NCBI GenBank assembly: GCA_948567375.1
Contig: OX419762.1
Location: forward strand, 42,947,034 to 43,011,033
Reading direction: 5' to 3'
Length of the DNA: 64,000 nucleotides
DNA from: Lunularia cruciata
Lineage: Eukaryota > Streptophyta > Marchantiopsida > Lunulariales > Lunulariaceae
In this document: positions 10,764-22,900 of the stretch, in pieces
Layout of the letters: every line of letters begins with the position of its first letter
Position numbering within the stretch: position 1 is the first letter of the stretch
Notes under the pieces: model-generated
Told to the model about the DNA's origin: nothing
Seen by the model: only the letters and a program-made list of their open reading frames with translations
The model's database searches: none
Position numbers and translations under genes: made by a program

Positions 10764-10991
10764 TTACTTCAATAGAGGGTTAATATGATCACTTAGGGAG
10801 GAAGTACAAACTATTGGGACTTTAGAGGCTATCACTTGTTGATAATATTCCTCTCCAAAATTGTGGATTACAACATCTCTAAACATCACTTTTGGTCTAA
10901 ATACATAACGGATTTCTACTTGAGTGTTGAAATGGAAATCATTTGGTATATTTAGATCCATCATAATAGAATGTAAATTTTCAAGTCTCAC
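10764..10991 (-). CDS. F1 leader ORF L2, best copy (C)
   Basis: A 75-codon open frame (first codon TTG at 10991; an internal ATG starts MMDLNIPNDFHFNTQVEI). It contains YVFRPKVMFRDVVIHNFGEE and YYQQVIASKVPIVC, and ends at the TAA before gag. The matching but truncated frames are at 985-1080 in copy A and just after L1 in copy B. The protein family is not recognised. Its survival in the oldest copy, where gag and pol are badly decayed, is worth noting. Confidence 0.35.
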   Translation of the reverse strand: MRLENLHSIMMDLNIPNDFHFNTQVEIRYVFRPKVMFRDVVIHNFGEEYYQQVIASKVPIVCTSSLSDHINPLLK

Positions 10992-11019
10992 TCTCTATTG
11001 TATGTCACCAAGGGGAGAA

Positions 11020-11181
11020 TCATTGAGTGGATGAATTAATCATTATATCCATGAACTCTACTCCAAAATGGTAAACAAGATATACTCTCACTTGCTCATG
11101 CTGGATGTATGTAATCTTGATGTGCAATGGATTTAAGAGCAAAAAGTGAAGTGTAGGAAATTGTCTTCCAACAGACTCCAT
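11020..11181 (-). pseudogene. F1 leader ORF L1, copy C
   Basis: Starts MESVGRQFPTLHF at ATG 11181 and contains PLHIKITYIQHEQVRVYL and VYHFGVEFMDIMINS before TGA 11020-11022. It is shorter than in copies A and B but clearly the same frame and protein. Confidence 0.4.
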
Positions 11182-11321
11182 CCAATCCTCTCTCTAAGAC
11201 AATCCTAATCTATTGATTACACTACGGTTTCTCTCCTTGAAATAATTTAGTCTCAATAGCCCATGTTCCTCCAAGGGGGATGATCCACTCTCTTTGATTG
11301 AAACACTTGCTTTGATACCAT

Positions 11322-11902
11322 TTTAATGTTCCAAGGATAACAGAACTTCCAAGAGAAACACAAGAAAAGAAACAAAAAGCTTCATACTCAATACTGTGAT
11401 GCCCCAAAGGAGTACCTTGTCTTTATTATATAGTAAAGATAATTCTCTAAAAGGAAGCTCCACCCTTGGATTGGATACATGGACTTGTGACCTATCAATG
11501 AGGGCCATCCTTAGATTAGTTGCTTGCATGGATGACATGTTGATTTCCCATCCTATTTGGATGGTCAACCAATTTTGACCGGAGAAAATCTTTAGGGAAT
11601 CTTTTTATAGGAATCTTAGAATCACATGGGTGAGGTACCATTGGAAGGCTCTTGATGAGACAAAAAAGGGGAAGGTTATGCCAACCTATATTCTCTTGGG
11701 AGGAATAGATCCATTTTTTATGCCTATTTCATCTATTTAGGCCTCCAAAATTGGCTTTGAAGTTTTAAAGCTATTTTTTACTCTTGCCTTATTAGTACAA
11801 GTACTATTTTGGTGATACCTCTATCTGATCTACATAGTCCATCATATATATTACCAAACCAATTTTCACCTGTAGATAATATGTCTAGCTATTGGTATTA
11901 CA
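11322..11902 (-). repeat. F1-C LTR, flanked by both PBS and polypurine tract
   Basis: About 581 bp, shorter and more diverged than other F1 LTRs, ending GGTATTACA at 11902. A primer binding site lies on its internal side (11309-11320), yet a purine-rich tract (antisense 11903-11921) lies on its outer side, as expected for a 3' LTR. Confidence 0.8.
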
Positions 11903-11921
11903 TCCCTCCCCCCAAAGAGAT
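11903..11921 (-). other. Polypurine-tract-like sequence outside the C LTR
   Basis: On the minus strand the bases before the LTR read TTTGGGGGGAGGGA then TGTAATACC. This is the context of a gypsy 3' LTR, implying that sequence to the right once belonged to an element sharing this LTR. Confidence 0.55.
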
Positions 11922-14728
11922 CCCCTAGCCTTGTGCTCTCAACTAATGCAAACTATGAGAACTCTCTTATAGCTATATATTGGTTGTACCCTAGAGGTGT
12001 CTTGATATCATAGAATGTACAAACAAAGAGGATCAAGGAGTGGATCTGATCTCTAGTTGAACATAGAACACACAACAAAAATGGACAAGAGATGATATTG
12101 ATGGCACTAGAGATATCAACTTGGACCATCACCCAATTTGAATGAATGTCCAAGGATGCTCAATGCTCACAATAACCATCTTTTATCCCTTTTTAGTAGC
12201 CATAAAAAATTATTAAGGAAAGAAAAAGGAAGAAAAATATTATCACAACTATAAGAAATTAGTCCAAGGAACCAAGCATAGAAAAACATCTCCAATGGAA
12301 ATGGGGTGCACACTTGAGGTCTACTTTGCAAGCACTAGGAGACAAGAAGCTCCAAACATACCAACTACTCTAGTCAACAACATGACCTAAGGCAATGTGC
12401 TAATAGAAAGCAAAGAGAAGAGTAAAACCCAAATCTAGAGCATCTAAGGAGAGGCAATCTTGCAAGTGCTTAAAAACTAGCCTTGATGGCCCACCCATTG
12501 AGAAATGAGGAGAATGGAGTAGAGCATGGGCAAAGTAGGACTCTAGCACCTATGATTCCTTGTAGGTTGATAATCGTGGAGGAATAAAGGAATGTCTTCA
12601 ATGGTAGGTGGATGTAGGATCTATAAGTTTGATAAAGTGTTAAAGGAAAAGAGCATTGGCCAAGAGGGTGAAATCACTTAGCCTACCTATCAATACCTCC
12701 TTACCTAATCTAACATAAAAAAAATGGAAGTGATGATGCTTTGGAGGTAGGTTGTAGGGCTATGAAGCCTTTGTAAGTTTCTTGGCTATAACTTAGGTCT
12801 AATAATGTACTCCTCTTGAAGGGTTGCACAATCTCCTCTCAAGAAGCTATGAATCCTAGAGGCAATCTCTCAATGTCCTAAATCACCTCCGTGGGCTAGA
12901 AGGAGTAATGTCCAATAGGACAGAGGGCCAATAAAGTCCAAGTGGAGACATCTCTCACATGGTCATGAACCAAAATATTATGTAGTAAAAGGGAGAATGT
13001 GGGGCCAAAAAGATGATATAAAGGCATATAGATCCTTATATACATCTATATTCATGGCAAACTTGGTAGGAATGTTTGGATAGGGTCCAAACAAGGTTAC
13101 CAAGAGTATGAGTAGGAGGAGCCTATAGAGATGTTACAAGAGTATGAATGGGATCTTGGGGGAAGGAGGAATAAAGGTGGACTCCACTTGCATATGCAAA
13201 CAACAAGTTCTCCTTCTATGCTATGCTAGGCCAACCCTTACACATGTGCAATCCGGATAGAACTTTTTAGTATGCTAATGGGGTAAGATATAAGGATGCG
13301 TTGTAGACACAAGTGGTAGAGAATGATCTTATGGGGGAGGAGGGTTGATAAGAATGGGAGAAAGCTCCAAATGATTGTATGGGAGTAGTGGTGCAATAGG
13401 GGGAGGAAGGTCCAAGGTGGTGGGAGGATGTGGAATGACTATGACAAGAGGATGAGGGAGGCAAATGGTAGAGCATCCTCCATACAAGAATTCCTCCCTT
13501 AAGGTTACACAATTGGTATAGTAGAAGTACATAACCTAGAGATCAATGGGACTTCATTTGGATAAACAAGCAACTATGGATGTATGTTGGAAAAGGTGAC
13601 ATAAAATTCTACTCCATGCTCACACATATGAGATGTGGGGTACCAAATGAGTAGAAATGCTTAATGTAGTTCCTTTATAGTTCCATATCAAGGAACAAAA
13701 TGGATGCATTAGAAGAAGGCTACTAGAAAAATATACACCTCCCAAAGTCAAAGAAATTGCCATGATAAATATTGCAAGACATAGCAACCAAATGCTATGT
13801 TTCCAAACACAAAAGATAGAAATAAGAAAGGATGGAAAATATAAAACAAGAAGTAGATAAGAGATGTGAGAAGAGCCTTTTTGCAACCACTAGAGATTTC
13901 CTTCCACCTCCAATATCTAGTCCACATGTAGGTTTGACCGCTTGTCCATACTAGTAATGTTCAGCTCTTCATTCCAACTGCTTGGCAGTGAAGTTTGAAA
14001 TGGTAGATCCCGCTATGGGCTCCTAAATCTACTCCATAAACCCCTTTTTTCCATAGTAATTTTGTAGTGGCACCACTAAATTGGTGAAATTGTTGTCTAT
14101 GGAAGGCATTGGACACTTGGAAATGTTCTTAAAAGACACTCATTTTGCCCTAAATTTCCTAATTATTCTCATAAATCCGTAATTGTAATTGTAATTCCTA
14201 TATTAAGCCCAAAACTACCTATATTGTTGAACTTGGACTAAGATTGTGCTATTTTTTTAGCAAGAAGAATGGTTACCAAAGTAACACATAACTCCTAAAT
14301 TTCATATGTAATCATATAATATTGTGAAAATTTGCAATTACAAAGTGTGGCCAAAAGAGCCAACTCTTGAGATTATTGTTTTATTGCTCCTATTGGTTCC
14401 CACAAAATATAAAAAATGCCAAAACTTGCCAAATGCATTGGATCCTCCAATGCTAGTTCTAGACTCAATCACCACATATACTTATCATATTACATTAGAC
14501 TTGGAGGACATTGAAGTCCAAATCTAATACCCAACCAAACTTGAGGTAGCTTTAAATGCATGATAGCTTTGCACATCCAAGTATTGTCATCCACTTGATG
14601 CACTAAATTTGTTAATCACTATCCCTCATATTACCAAGATCCATCTTGAGACTAAAAGCCAAAAGAATCTAATCTCAACCTTAACTTCCACCCACATAAT
14701 TTAGCTTCACATGCTCAATTCAAGTTCA

Positions 14729-14734
<6 letters not shown>
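11922..14734. other. Unassigned, AT-rich, no recognisable gene
   Basis: About 2.8 kb with only short frames on both strands and no domain I recognise. Its left edge may be the 3' untranslated part of an element sharing the C LTR. The minus-strand ORF at 13620-13886 is hydrophobic but has no supporting context. Confidence 0.5.

Positions 14735-14773
<39 letters not shown>
14735..14773. repeat. (AT)n microsatellite
   Basis: About 19 uninterrupted AT dinucleotides following ATAC. It produces a spurious tyrosine/isoleucine run in a minus-strand frame. Confidence 0.97.
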
Positions 14774-14775
<2 letters not shown>

Positions 14776-15227
14776 TACTCCAGAAGAAAGAAGAAAGGAG
14801 TACAAGGCACAAACAAGTCAAAAGGAAAGAAGAGGGTAAGGCCTAACCATCGCAAATGACCAAAAAAGGTCAAACACACAAAGTAGCACACAAAGGAACC
14901 CAAGGGAGAGAAGCATCCTAAAAACAAGCTCCAAAGAAACAAAGGAGGAAGAAGAGGTCTACTTTTGAACTATGTGGTAGAGTTCCTCTAATGGTATGTT
15001 TGGTAAGTGGGGTTGGAGACCTCTAGTTGTGCTTGGTGTACCTACTATAGCCACTCATTGATGAAGATCAATGTTTGAGCATGTTGAAAAGTGACAAATA
15101 TGCTCTATTAGTAATAGGATGTGAGCATGGTTAGAGAGACAGCTTGTGCTTATCTCTTCCACAAAGAACCATATGCTACATCCTTGAGTAGACTGTTAAA
15201 GAAGTAATGTAGGCACCCAAAAATATC

Positions 15228-15290
15228 ATGCATCCAAGCTATCCTTGGATACATGAAGGACACATGTATCCAAGGATAGCTTGGGTGCAT
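15228..15290. repeat. Near-perfect foldback, 28-bp arms, 7-nt loop
   Basis: Left arm 15228-15255 and right arm 15263-15290 are reverse complements with one mismatch (core ATCCAAGCTATCCTTGGAT). The loop is AAGGACA. The transcript would fold into a stable stem on either strand. Confidence 0.9.
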
Positions 15291-15457
15291 ATTGGTCCTC
15301 CATGCCCCTAGAGGTAATGATTGTTGTTATTCTTGTTGTTATGAAGTGGACCATTTACTCATTGTAAAACTAATTTGATCATGTTTCCATATGGTTTCCC
15401 TAAACTTCTATTGTGCATACCGTGGTGGTGCAAACCTTCATGGTGGTGTAAAATTTT

Positions 15458-15835
15458 GGGTTTTATATCTTCATGGATACAAGTCCAAATGAGGTGTTTC
15501 TTATATTTTTGGAAGTGCCTTCTCAAGGGCTTTCTATAAACACCAAAAGCATGGAGTTTGGACTTTTGCAGCGGAAGTTATAACCATCTAAAGACAACTT
15601 TAGATTTGACATATCTTTGAGTAAAATCCACCACAAGGCACATTTTGGGGTTGATATCTCAATGATTATGGAACCAAATTGAAAATGCTTTGCCTTGTTG
15701 AAATTTTCTTCTCTAGTGTTTTCTATAAACACCAAAGGCACGGTGTTTGGAGCTTTATAGCAAAAGACACAATCATTTGAAGACACCTTTGGATTGGTAA
15801 CTTTGAGGATGATACCAAACACCATCAGCCAAGGG
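15458..15835. repeat. Two-unit diverged tandem repeat, about 190 bp
   Basis: TTTCTATAAACACCAAA(A/G)GCA recurs 190 bases apart (15531 and 15720), along with the flanking GGGTT.ATATCT (15458 and 15648). The duplication explains the internal repetition of the 134-codon minus-strand frame at 15523-15927, which I do not regard as a gene. Confidence 0.75.
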
Positions 15836-16577
15836 GACACCTTTGTGCTACCACACAGCAATAGTTGGACTTTGGTGCAAGTTAGGACTGACATGTAGGA
15901 ATCACCTTTGGACTTGACATTTATCACACAAGGTCAATTGGAGTTTTGGCCTAAGATAGTGCTACTGTCAAGTGGTTGCATGTTCACTTATGGTACATTG
16001 GAGAAATTATTTGTTAGAGGCTATGGAGGAATATGGAGGGAGGATTATGTCACTCAAGGATTTAATGAAGAAAAGATGATGAAGATCTTGGGAGAAAAGA
16101 ATTAAAATTAGAATTGGAATCAAAGAAAGCAACATGAATCCAAATCTGGCTATGCTGTGGAGCAAAAATCATTCATCAATCTGGTCAAGAAAAGCATGCA
16201 TAAAAATTATACTAAATTTCATGTGTTTTGGCAAATGTATGCCTACATCCACAACTGCACAAGATTTTTATTGACTCTTGAACTACCAATCAAGAATTGT
16301 CAAACAAGAATTATCAAAGTCATACCTAATTTTCAACTTTACAAATATATATACACTTCCACTTAGAGTCCCTTATCTTGTTTTGGAATGATACTATATC
16401 TAAACCCTAGACTATCTAATATCAATTGATACACATTACCCATTTAGTTCCACAAGTGAGATCTTTCCTTGATCTGTCCTTGGGAGCCAATCCCATAGAT
16501 CCCGCAATCCTGTAGCTTTCATGCAAGTTCCATGCCCATAGGTTCCACAACCATGCCCATAGTAGTCCATAGTACTC

Positions 16578-17082
16578 CTCCCACTTGATACCCAAGTTCA
16601 TGAAATTGCTCTTAAATGAATAGGTCCCTTTGCTATCACCCAAATCATTTCTCCTATTGCTTATCAACTTGCCTTGCCTTGCCTTGTCATATGCAAATCC
16701 ACCATGTCTTTCATGTTTCCAAGTTGAAACCTTTGTTTCTATTCCATCTTCCTTTTCCTCTCGTACCCAACTTCCTCCTCCTCCTCCTCTCCTTATCAAT
16801 GATCATGAGGAATATGAAATTGATTGTATCCTTGCACATTGCTACATTCAATGAGACTGCCAAAATTTTGTTGAGTATAAAGTCCTTTGGAAAGGGTATC
16901 CCCTTCATGATGCCACTTGGGAGCCCCTTTCTCAAATCCAGAATGCAGAAACTACCATCCAAGAATTTGAGGCTTCCATGGTGATGAGGACATCACCAAC
17001 TAACAATGAGAAAATATGCAACAATGTAGAGTTTATAGACAAATTAGTCAAGACTAATGAAATAGAAAATAGGCCAAATTAG
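16578..17082 (+). pseudogene. F2 pol C-terminus (chromodomain), F2a
   Basis: Similarity to F2 Pol starts at the GPY/F region (TCCCACTTGATACCCAAGTT) and passes through the conserved [15 protein letters not shown] to the chromodomain (EYEIDCILAH, VEYKVLWKGYP, ATWEPLSQ). There is at least one frameshift in the proline-rich linker. The frame crosses the polypurine region and stops at TAG 17080-17082, 64 bp inside LTR 1, as in the other F2 copies. Confidence 0.8.
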
Positions 17083-17444
17083 CCAAGAATTATAAGAGTA
17101 TTCAAGAAGTATTTGAGGAGCTACTTAGTACTTTCCAAGTATCAAGTAATGTGTAAGGGGGACTTCTAGGAGGAAGCTTCATGGGAAGCTTCTCAACTAG
17201 CTTAGCTTGCACACCAAGTAGGTGGCTTTTAGAAGAAGCTTCTTTGGAAGCTTCCCAACTAGCTTAGCTTTCATGCCAAGTAGGCGGCTTCTAGAAAGAA
17301 GCTTCTCAAGAACCTTGTATATTCTTTATAAATACCAAAATCCAAGCTCATGCTAGGCATTTGGAGTTTCTATCATTCAAGAGTCTCAATGTGATCTTTC
17401 ACTCCAATCTTCCATTCTCTTATTTCTCTCCTCGGTCTTTTATA
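17017..17444 (+). repeat. F2a LTR 1
   Basis: 428 bp from TGCAACAATG to TTTTATA, followed by the primer binding site TGGTATTCGAGC at 17446. It is rich in AAGCTTC repeats. A TATA-type TTTATAAATA lies near 17325. Confidence 0.88.
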
Positions 17445-17710
17445 TTGGTATTCGAGCAAGAATGGGATAGAATTTATGGACCACCAAATCTATTTTTTCC
17501 AAACCATTCAGACTTTTGTGTCCATGTACTACCCAAGCATCATTTCATGTAGTTCATCATCTCACAATTTGGACAAATTTTTTTTTAATATGATCACCTT
17601 TTTTGATGAAACCTTGGTACTTCAGATTGTAACTTATGGAAAATAGTGGACCAAATTAATAAGTGGCTTCCATTGTGACAAGGACTTCACCAACTAGCAG
17701 TGGGAGAATT

Positions 17711-18161
17711 TGTAAGAATAAAGAGTTTATAGTCAAATTACTTGAGACTAATGAAGGAGCAAATATGCCAAATTAGCTAAGAACTACAATAATAGTCTAG
17801 AAGTATCTAGGAAGCTACTTGGTACCTTCCAAGTATCAAGTAATGTGTAGTGGGGAATTCTAGGAGGCTAGCTTAACTTGTATGCCAAGTAGAAAGCTTC
17901 TTGGGAACCTTCTTGGGTAGTTTAGCTTGCACGCCAAGTAGGTGGCTTCTAAAAGGAAGCTTCTTCGAAAGCTTCTTGACTAGCTTAGCTTGCACAACAA
18001 GTAAATGGCTTCTAGAAAGAAGCTTCTCAAGAGCCTTGTATATACCCTATAAATACCAAAGCCAAACTCATGCTAAGCATTTGGAGTTTCCCTAATTCAA
18101 GAATCCCAATGTGATCTTTCACTCTGATCTTCCATTCTTCTATTTCTCTTGGTCTTTAACA
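17711..18161 (+). repeat. F2a LTR 2
   Basis: 451 bp starting TGTAAGAATAAAGAG and ending CTTTAACA. It is preceded by the last pol codons (AAGGACTTCACCAACTAGCA). The same U3 repeat structure is present. Confidence 0.85.
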
Positions 18162-19487
18162 TCACCTCACTTATTCCCAAAAGTAGGTTTTTTCCCTAAA
18201 GCTTCCAATAGGAGCCAATCTCATAGGTCTCATAGTCCCAAAGCATTCCCATAGGTCTCATAACCATGCATGTAGGAGCCATTCCCGTAACTCCCGCAAT
18301 AGAATCCTAGAGCTCTTGTAGGACACATTTGTCCTAAAATTTAGGTGGATGTTACTTATTTCCTAGAGCTTTGTTTTCCATGATCTTGGGTTCTATGGAA
18401 AGCCCTTGAGAATATGCTTCTAATGAAATAATGCATGCCTCATTTGCATCTGTGTTTACATAGATATTTATCTTGACATGAATTATCTTTCTATTCACTC
18501 CCATAATGAAATCCCACAATATTTAAATTTGTCTCGTATTTACACTTCTACATTCCAATAGAAGATCTATCTTGTATTGGCTCTTTAACATTCTTGTGAT
18601 AATTATCTCGTGGAACATTCTAGTAATGATCAGACTCCACACTTAATAGAAGAAGCATTGCATGATTCCACATGAAAGAACATTGGAGAATCTAGAGAAG
18701 ATAGGTAAAAATGGAAGTTCAGAGAATTCTTGACTAATAGATTAATAAGGATTGAAGGCACAAGGGTTGAGGCTCAATATTTCTTAATTGATTGAATGGG
18801 GATTGATTAAGAAAATTGTTTTAGTATTCAAGAATGGGGGTTTAAGGAGCAAGAGATTTGTAATTCATTGGTTGGGATGATTGGAGAGAGTGGCTCTTGA
18901 TAGGAAATGTTTTAATTGATAGAGCAAAGGATCTAGGATAGGTTTTTGATAGATAAAGGATGGAAGAAGGTTTCAAGAGTTCTGGTTCAATTGATAGGGA
19001 TTGAAGGAGAGGTTGGAGGATTTTAGGAGTTCTTTTGATTGGAGATTGACTAGAGGAAGACTTGTCAACAATCTTGATGATTAGGAAAGAGGTTATTAAG
19101 ATTGATCAGAAATGAGAGAAGAGACATTATACTTCATAAAATTGTGAAGAAATGTATACTTTGTAAATATTTTGAGTTTAATCAATTTCTTGAATTATAG
19201 GGTTTTGATATATTTCAAACATGTGTTTTGAATGAATGAAGGATTGAGAAGAACTTGGATAAAATTTTGCAATTATAGCCAAATAGACTTGGTGTTTATT
19301 CAACAAGAATTTTGGTCTTTTGGTAGTTGAAAACTAAACTCCATGACATTAAATGTAAGCTTACCCATGTCAAGGACTCTTCATGTAGAGGGTTTGCCAC
19401 CACCATATCATATAAGGTGTGGCACCACCTGCAAAAGTAACTATATCAGCTTGCACCTAATGGATAGGTGGTCCCAATTGATCCACC
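18162..19487. other. Unassigned, AT-rich, no recognisable gene
   Basis: No long frame and no domain recognised. 18170-18310 contains short CCCATAGGTCTCATAACC-type repeats that also occur left of F2a. The right end (CCACC, 19483-19487) is the probable target duplication of F2c. Confidence 0.5.
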
Positions 19488-19615
19488 TGTAAAAGACCAA
19501 GACTAAGGAGAGAAATAGGAGAATGGAAACTCACAGTGGGACAATTGAATGAGTGAAAACTCCAAAAGCCTAGCATGAGCTTCGGCTTTGGTATTTATAG
19601 GTAGCATACAAGGCA
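19488..19615 (-). repeat. F2c 3' LTR, terminal piece
   Basis: Carries the TATA-to-end part of the LTR (antisense TGTAAAAGACC...GCATACAAGGCA) and stops at the F2b insertion. It looks like a local tandem duplication of the adjacent F2b LTR end but is better explained as the host LTR of the nested insertion. Confidence 0.82.
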
Positions 19616-19980
19616 TGTAAGAGACCAAATCCAAGGAGAGAAATAGGAGAATGGAAACTCACATTGGGACACTTGAATGAGGGAAAACTACGAATGCCTA
19701 GCATGAGCTTTGGCTTTGGTATTTATAGGTAGCATACAAGGCCATTGAGAAGCTTCTCAAAAATCTTCCTCAAGCCGCTTTCTTAGACTGCAAGCCAAGT
19801 TAACTAGGAAGCTTCTTAAGAGCTTCCTTCTAGAAGCTACTTACTTGGCATGCAAGCTAAGCTAGTTGGGAAGCTTCCCTAGAACCTTCCTAGATACTTC
19901 TGGAATATTCAAGGTTACTTTGTCTTATGTGCTACTTTGTAAGCCCAACTAACTTTGTTGCTAAACTCCATATTGTTACA
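19616..19980 (-). repeat. F2b 3' LTR (365 bp)
   Basis: Complete ends (TGTAAGAGACC and ATTGTTACA, antisense), but about 60 bp shorter than the 5' LTR of the same element through loss of one internal U3 repeat unit. Confidence 0.9.
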
Positions 19981-22900
19981 TATTCCCCCGCCACTAGTTG
20001 GTGACGTCCTCGTTGCCAATGAAGCTTCAAATTCCTGGATGGCCGTCTGTGCATTCTGGAGGTGAGAAAGAGGTTCCCAAGTGGCGATACCCTTTCCAAA
20101 GGACCTTGTACTCCATATGTTGGCAACGGCCTTGTTGAATATGGCAACGCGCAAGGATACGATCAACTTTGTACTCCTCATGATCATTGATAGGGACAGG
20201 AAGAGGAGGAGGTTGGACTCAAGAGGAAAAGGAAGAGGGGTTAGGAACAAAGGGTTTCAACTTGGAAACATGAAAGACAAGATGGATACACATGTGACAA
20301 GGCAAGGCAAGTCGATAAGCAACAGGAGAGATAATTTGGGTGATATCAAAGGGTCCATCCAATTAGGGGCAAGTTTACGAACTTGGGAATCAAGTGGGAG
20401 AGGGAGGTTACTGGCAGATAGCATGACTTTATCACCAACTTCAAAGGTGAGATCATGACGATGGTGGTCCGCATATTGTTTTTGGCAATTCTAAGCAACA
20501 AGGAGGTGAGACTTGGCTTGTTGGAGAGATTGGGATGTAGTGGTCAAGAATGTGGAAGTATGAGGAACTTGAGATGGAGGGGGAGCAAGAAGAGAATCTG
20601 GAACAAGTGGATCTTGGCCAAAATTGAGAAAGAAAGGAGAGAATCCGGTGCTTGCCTATTTGGAATTGTTGTAGGCAAATTCTACAATAGCAAGACATTC
20701 ATCCCAATTGGTATGGTGGACATTGACAAAGGCACGTAACATATCCTCCAATGTACGATTTGCACGTTTGGTTTGTCCATCAGTTTGAGGATGATAGGCC
20801 GTGGACAAAGCAAGCTTGGTGCTGAGTATCTGAAAGAGTGCTTGCCAAAACTTCCCTAATAAATCAAGGATCACAGTTGGAGATGAGTACGCGTGGCATC
20901 CCATGATGCTTGAAGACATTGTCAAAGTAGATTTGCGCTAAAATTGGAGCATCCACTATATCATAGGTTGGTGCCAAGTGGATTTGCTTACTAAGCTTAT
21001 CCACAAACACCACGATGGCGGTGTGTCCTTGTTTTGTCTTTGGCAAGGATGTGATGAGATCCAAGCTCACATGCTCCCAGCGAGCGGATGGAATGGCAAG
21101 CGGTTGAAGGAGTCTACTCGGCTTTTGGTTGTTGGCCTTGTTACATTGGCAGCTCTCACATGATCAGACAAATTCTTGAACATCTCGTGTCATGTTGGGC
21201 CACCACCATTACTATAAGAGGGTACCCAAGGTCTTGTCCACACCCATGTGACTAGCAATGGGTAAATCATGGGCTCCTTGAAGGCGCACAAGTTGAAGAT
21301 CACCTTTGGGTGGAACATAGATCCGGTCCGCATGGAATAGAAGGCCTTCCTTGAAGGAGAAGGTGTTGTACTCCTTGTCACCTGTTGTTAGATGACCATG
21401 TACCATTTGGAAGAAGAGATCTTGTTGTAGAGCCAACCAAAACTTGTTATGGATCTTGGGGTCAATTGACACCGTCATAATTGCTCCCGTGATGAGAGGA
21501 AGAGACTTCAAATCAGGTCGTCGTGATAGAGCATCAAGGATGACATGGAACCAGCCTGGTTTGTACTCAAGTTTAATGTTGGACAAGTGAAGTTGCTCTT
21601 CCCATCAATGATGTCAACTCTTCATGTGCTCCAAGTGTAAGGTCTGCAACAATGGCTTGTGATCAATTTGCATGATCACTTGTTTCCCCAAGAGATAATA
21701 CCTCCATACCTTGGTGGCATATACCATTGCAAGTTGTTCCCGATCTCGAGCAGAGTAATTTCTTTCAGCTTTATTTAGTCGGCAAGACACAAAGGCAATG
21801 GGATGTAGTCCATCTAGGAATTCTTGTTGCAACATAGCTCCAATTGCAAAGTTAGAAGCATCAAAATCAACCACACAAGGTAGTTGAGGATCATATGGTT
21901 GAAGAATGGGTCTTGAAGACACCATATGTTTCAACTTGTGGAATGCTTCTTCATGCTTGGTGTTCCACTAGAAGCTCAAGTTCTTTCCCAAGAGGTCAGT
22001 CAATGGTGCAGCCACATGAGCATAATAGTGGATGAACCGCCGGTAAAAACTGGCCAATCCATTGAATGCCCGTACTTCTATAGCATCCTTCGGGGTAGGC
22101 CAATCAGTAATGGCCTTGATCTTTTCTTCTTCCATCTTGATCCCCTGTGAGGAGATCTTATGACCCAAGAAGTTAACCTCCTTTTGCCAAAAGGCACACT
22201 TTGACTTCTTGCAGTAAAATTTCCATTGTTGTAGTCGTCTTAGGACTTCTTGCACATGATTCACATGTTCTGTCTCTGTCTTGCTATAGATTAAGATATC
22301 ATCCAAGAACACCACCACTGATCAATCCAATAGTCCATCCAACACCCAATGCATCTGATCCATGAAGACTGTTAGAGCATTAGTGAGTCCAAAAGGTAGA
22401 ACTCTCTACTCAAAATACCATACCTTGTGCAAAAGGTAGTCTTTTGCACATCCTCTCTATCAATCAGAATTTGCCAATAGCCGCTGCAAAGTTCCAACTT
22501 GGAAAAGTAACGTGCTCCACTTAGTTGATCAAGCAAGTCATCAATCCGAGGCAAGGGATATGCATTATTCACGGTTTGCTTATTGAGCCCACTATAATCA
22601 ATACAGAAACAAAGTCCTCCATCCTTCTTTGGAACAAATAGTACCGATGCTCCGCAAGGAGAGGTACTATGTCGTATGAAGTCCTTCTCCAACAAGTCTA
22701 TAAGTGTTGTTTGCAACTCCTCCAACTCCTTTGGTGAGAGCCGATAGATCGGTCTACTCACTGGAGTACTCCCTAGAAATAACTCAATCTTGAAGGGCAT
22801 ACCTCAATTGGAGGGTAATCCCTTCGAAAGATCATCCGGAAACACGTCCGCAAACTCCTTAACTATCCGATCAACTATTACTTGATGAGGCTCTTGGTCC

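Larger units (their letters stand above)
8203..11902 (-). mobile_element. F1-like older copy C, split by B
   Basis: Minus-strand element, more diverged from A, B and G than those are from each other. In order on its own strand: LTR (11902-11322), primer binding site TGGTATCAAAGC (11320-11309), leader with L1 and L2, degenerate gag, protease, and RT cut at 8203 by insertion of B at the RT/RNase H border. The pol remainder is outside the window. Confidence 0.85.
14774..16577. other. Unassigned, containing a hairpin and a two-unit tandem repeat
   Basis: No recognised gene. It contains the foldback at 15228-15290 and the 190-bp tandem repeat at 15458-15835. The segment 16445-16577 resembles 18170-18310 (GGAGCCAATC..CATAG motifs), so the F2a cluster may have landed inside a local repeat. 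Confidence 0.5.
16578..18161 (+). mobile_element. F2a: rearranged F2 remnant with two LTRs
   Basis: Order: 3' end of F2 pol, LTR 1 (17017-17444), primer binding site and about 215 bp of leader, then a jump to the last about 45 bp of pol, then LTR 2 (17711-18161). The middle LTR is bounded by pol upstream and a leader downstream, as produced by recombination between tandem or adjacent copies followed by a large internal deletion. Confidence 0.85.

Noticed and set aside
14715-14942. Minus-strand ORF with repeated Tyr-Ile
   Set aside because: Product of translating the AT microsatellite; no protein-like remainder.
15523-15927. 134-codon minus frame with internal repeats as a gene
   Set aside because: The internal repetition comes from the 190-bp tandem DNA repeat; no homologue or context.
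16422-16799. 125-codon minus frame
   Set aside because: It overlaps the F2a chromodomain region on the other strand; a shadow frame.
19488-19740. Tandem duplication of the F2 LTR end
   Set aside because: Target duplications show it is the outer LTR of F2c interrupted by F2b, not a duplication event.
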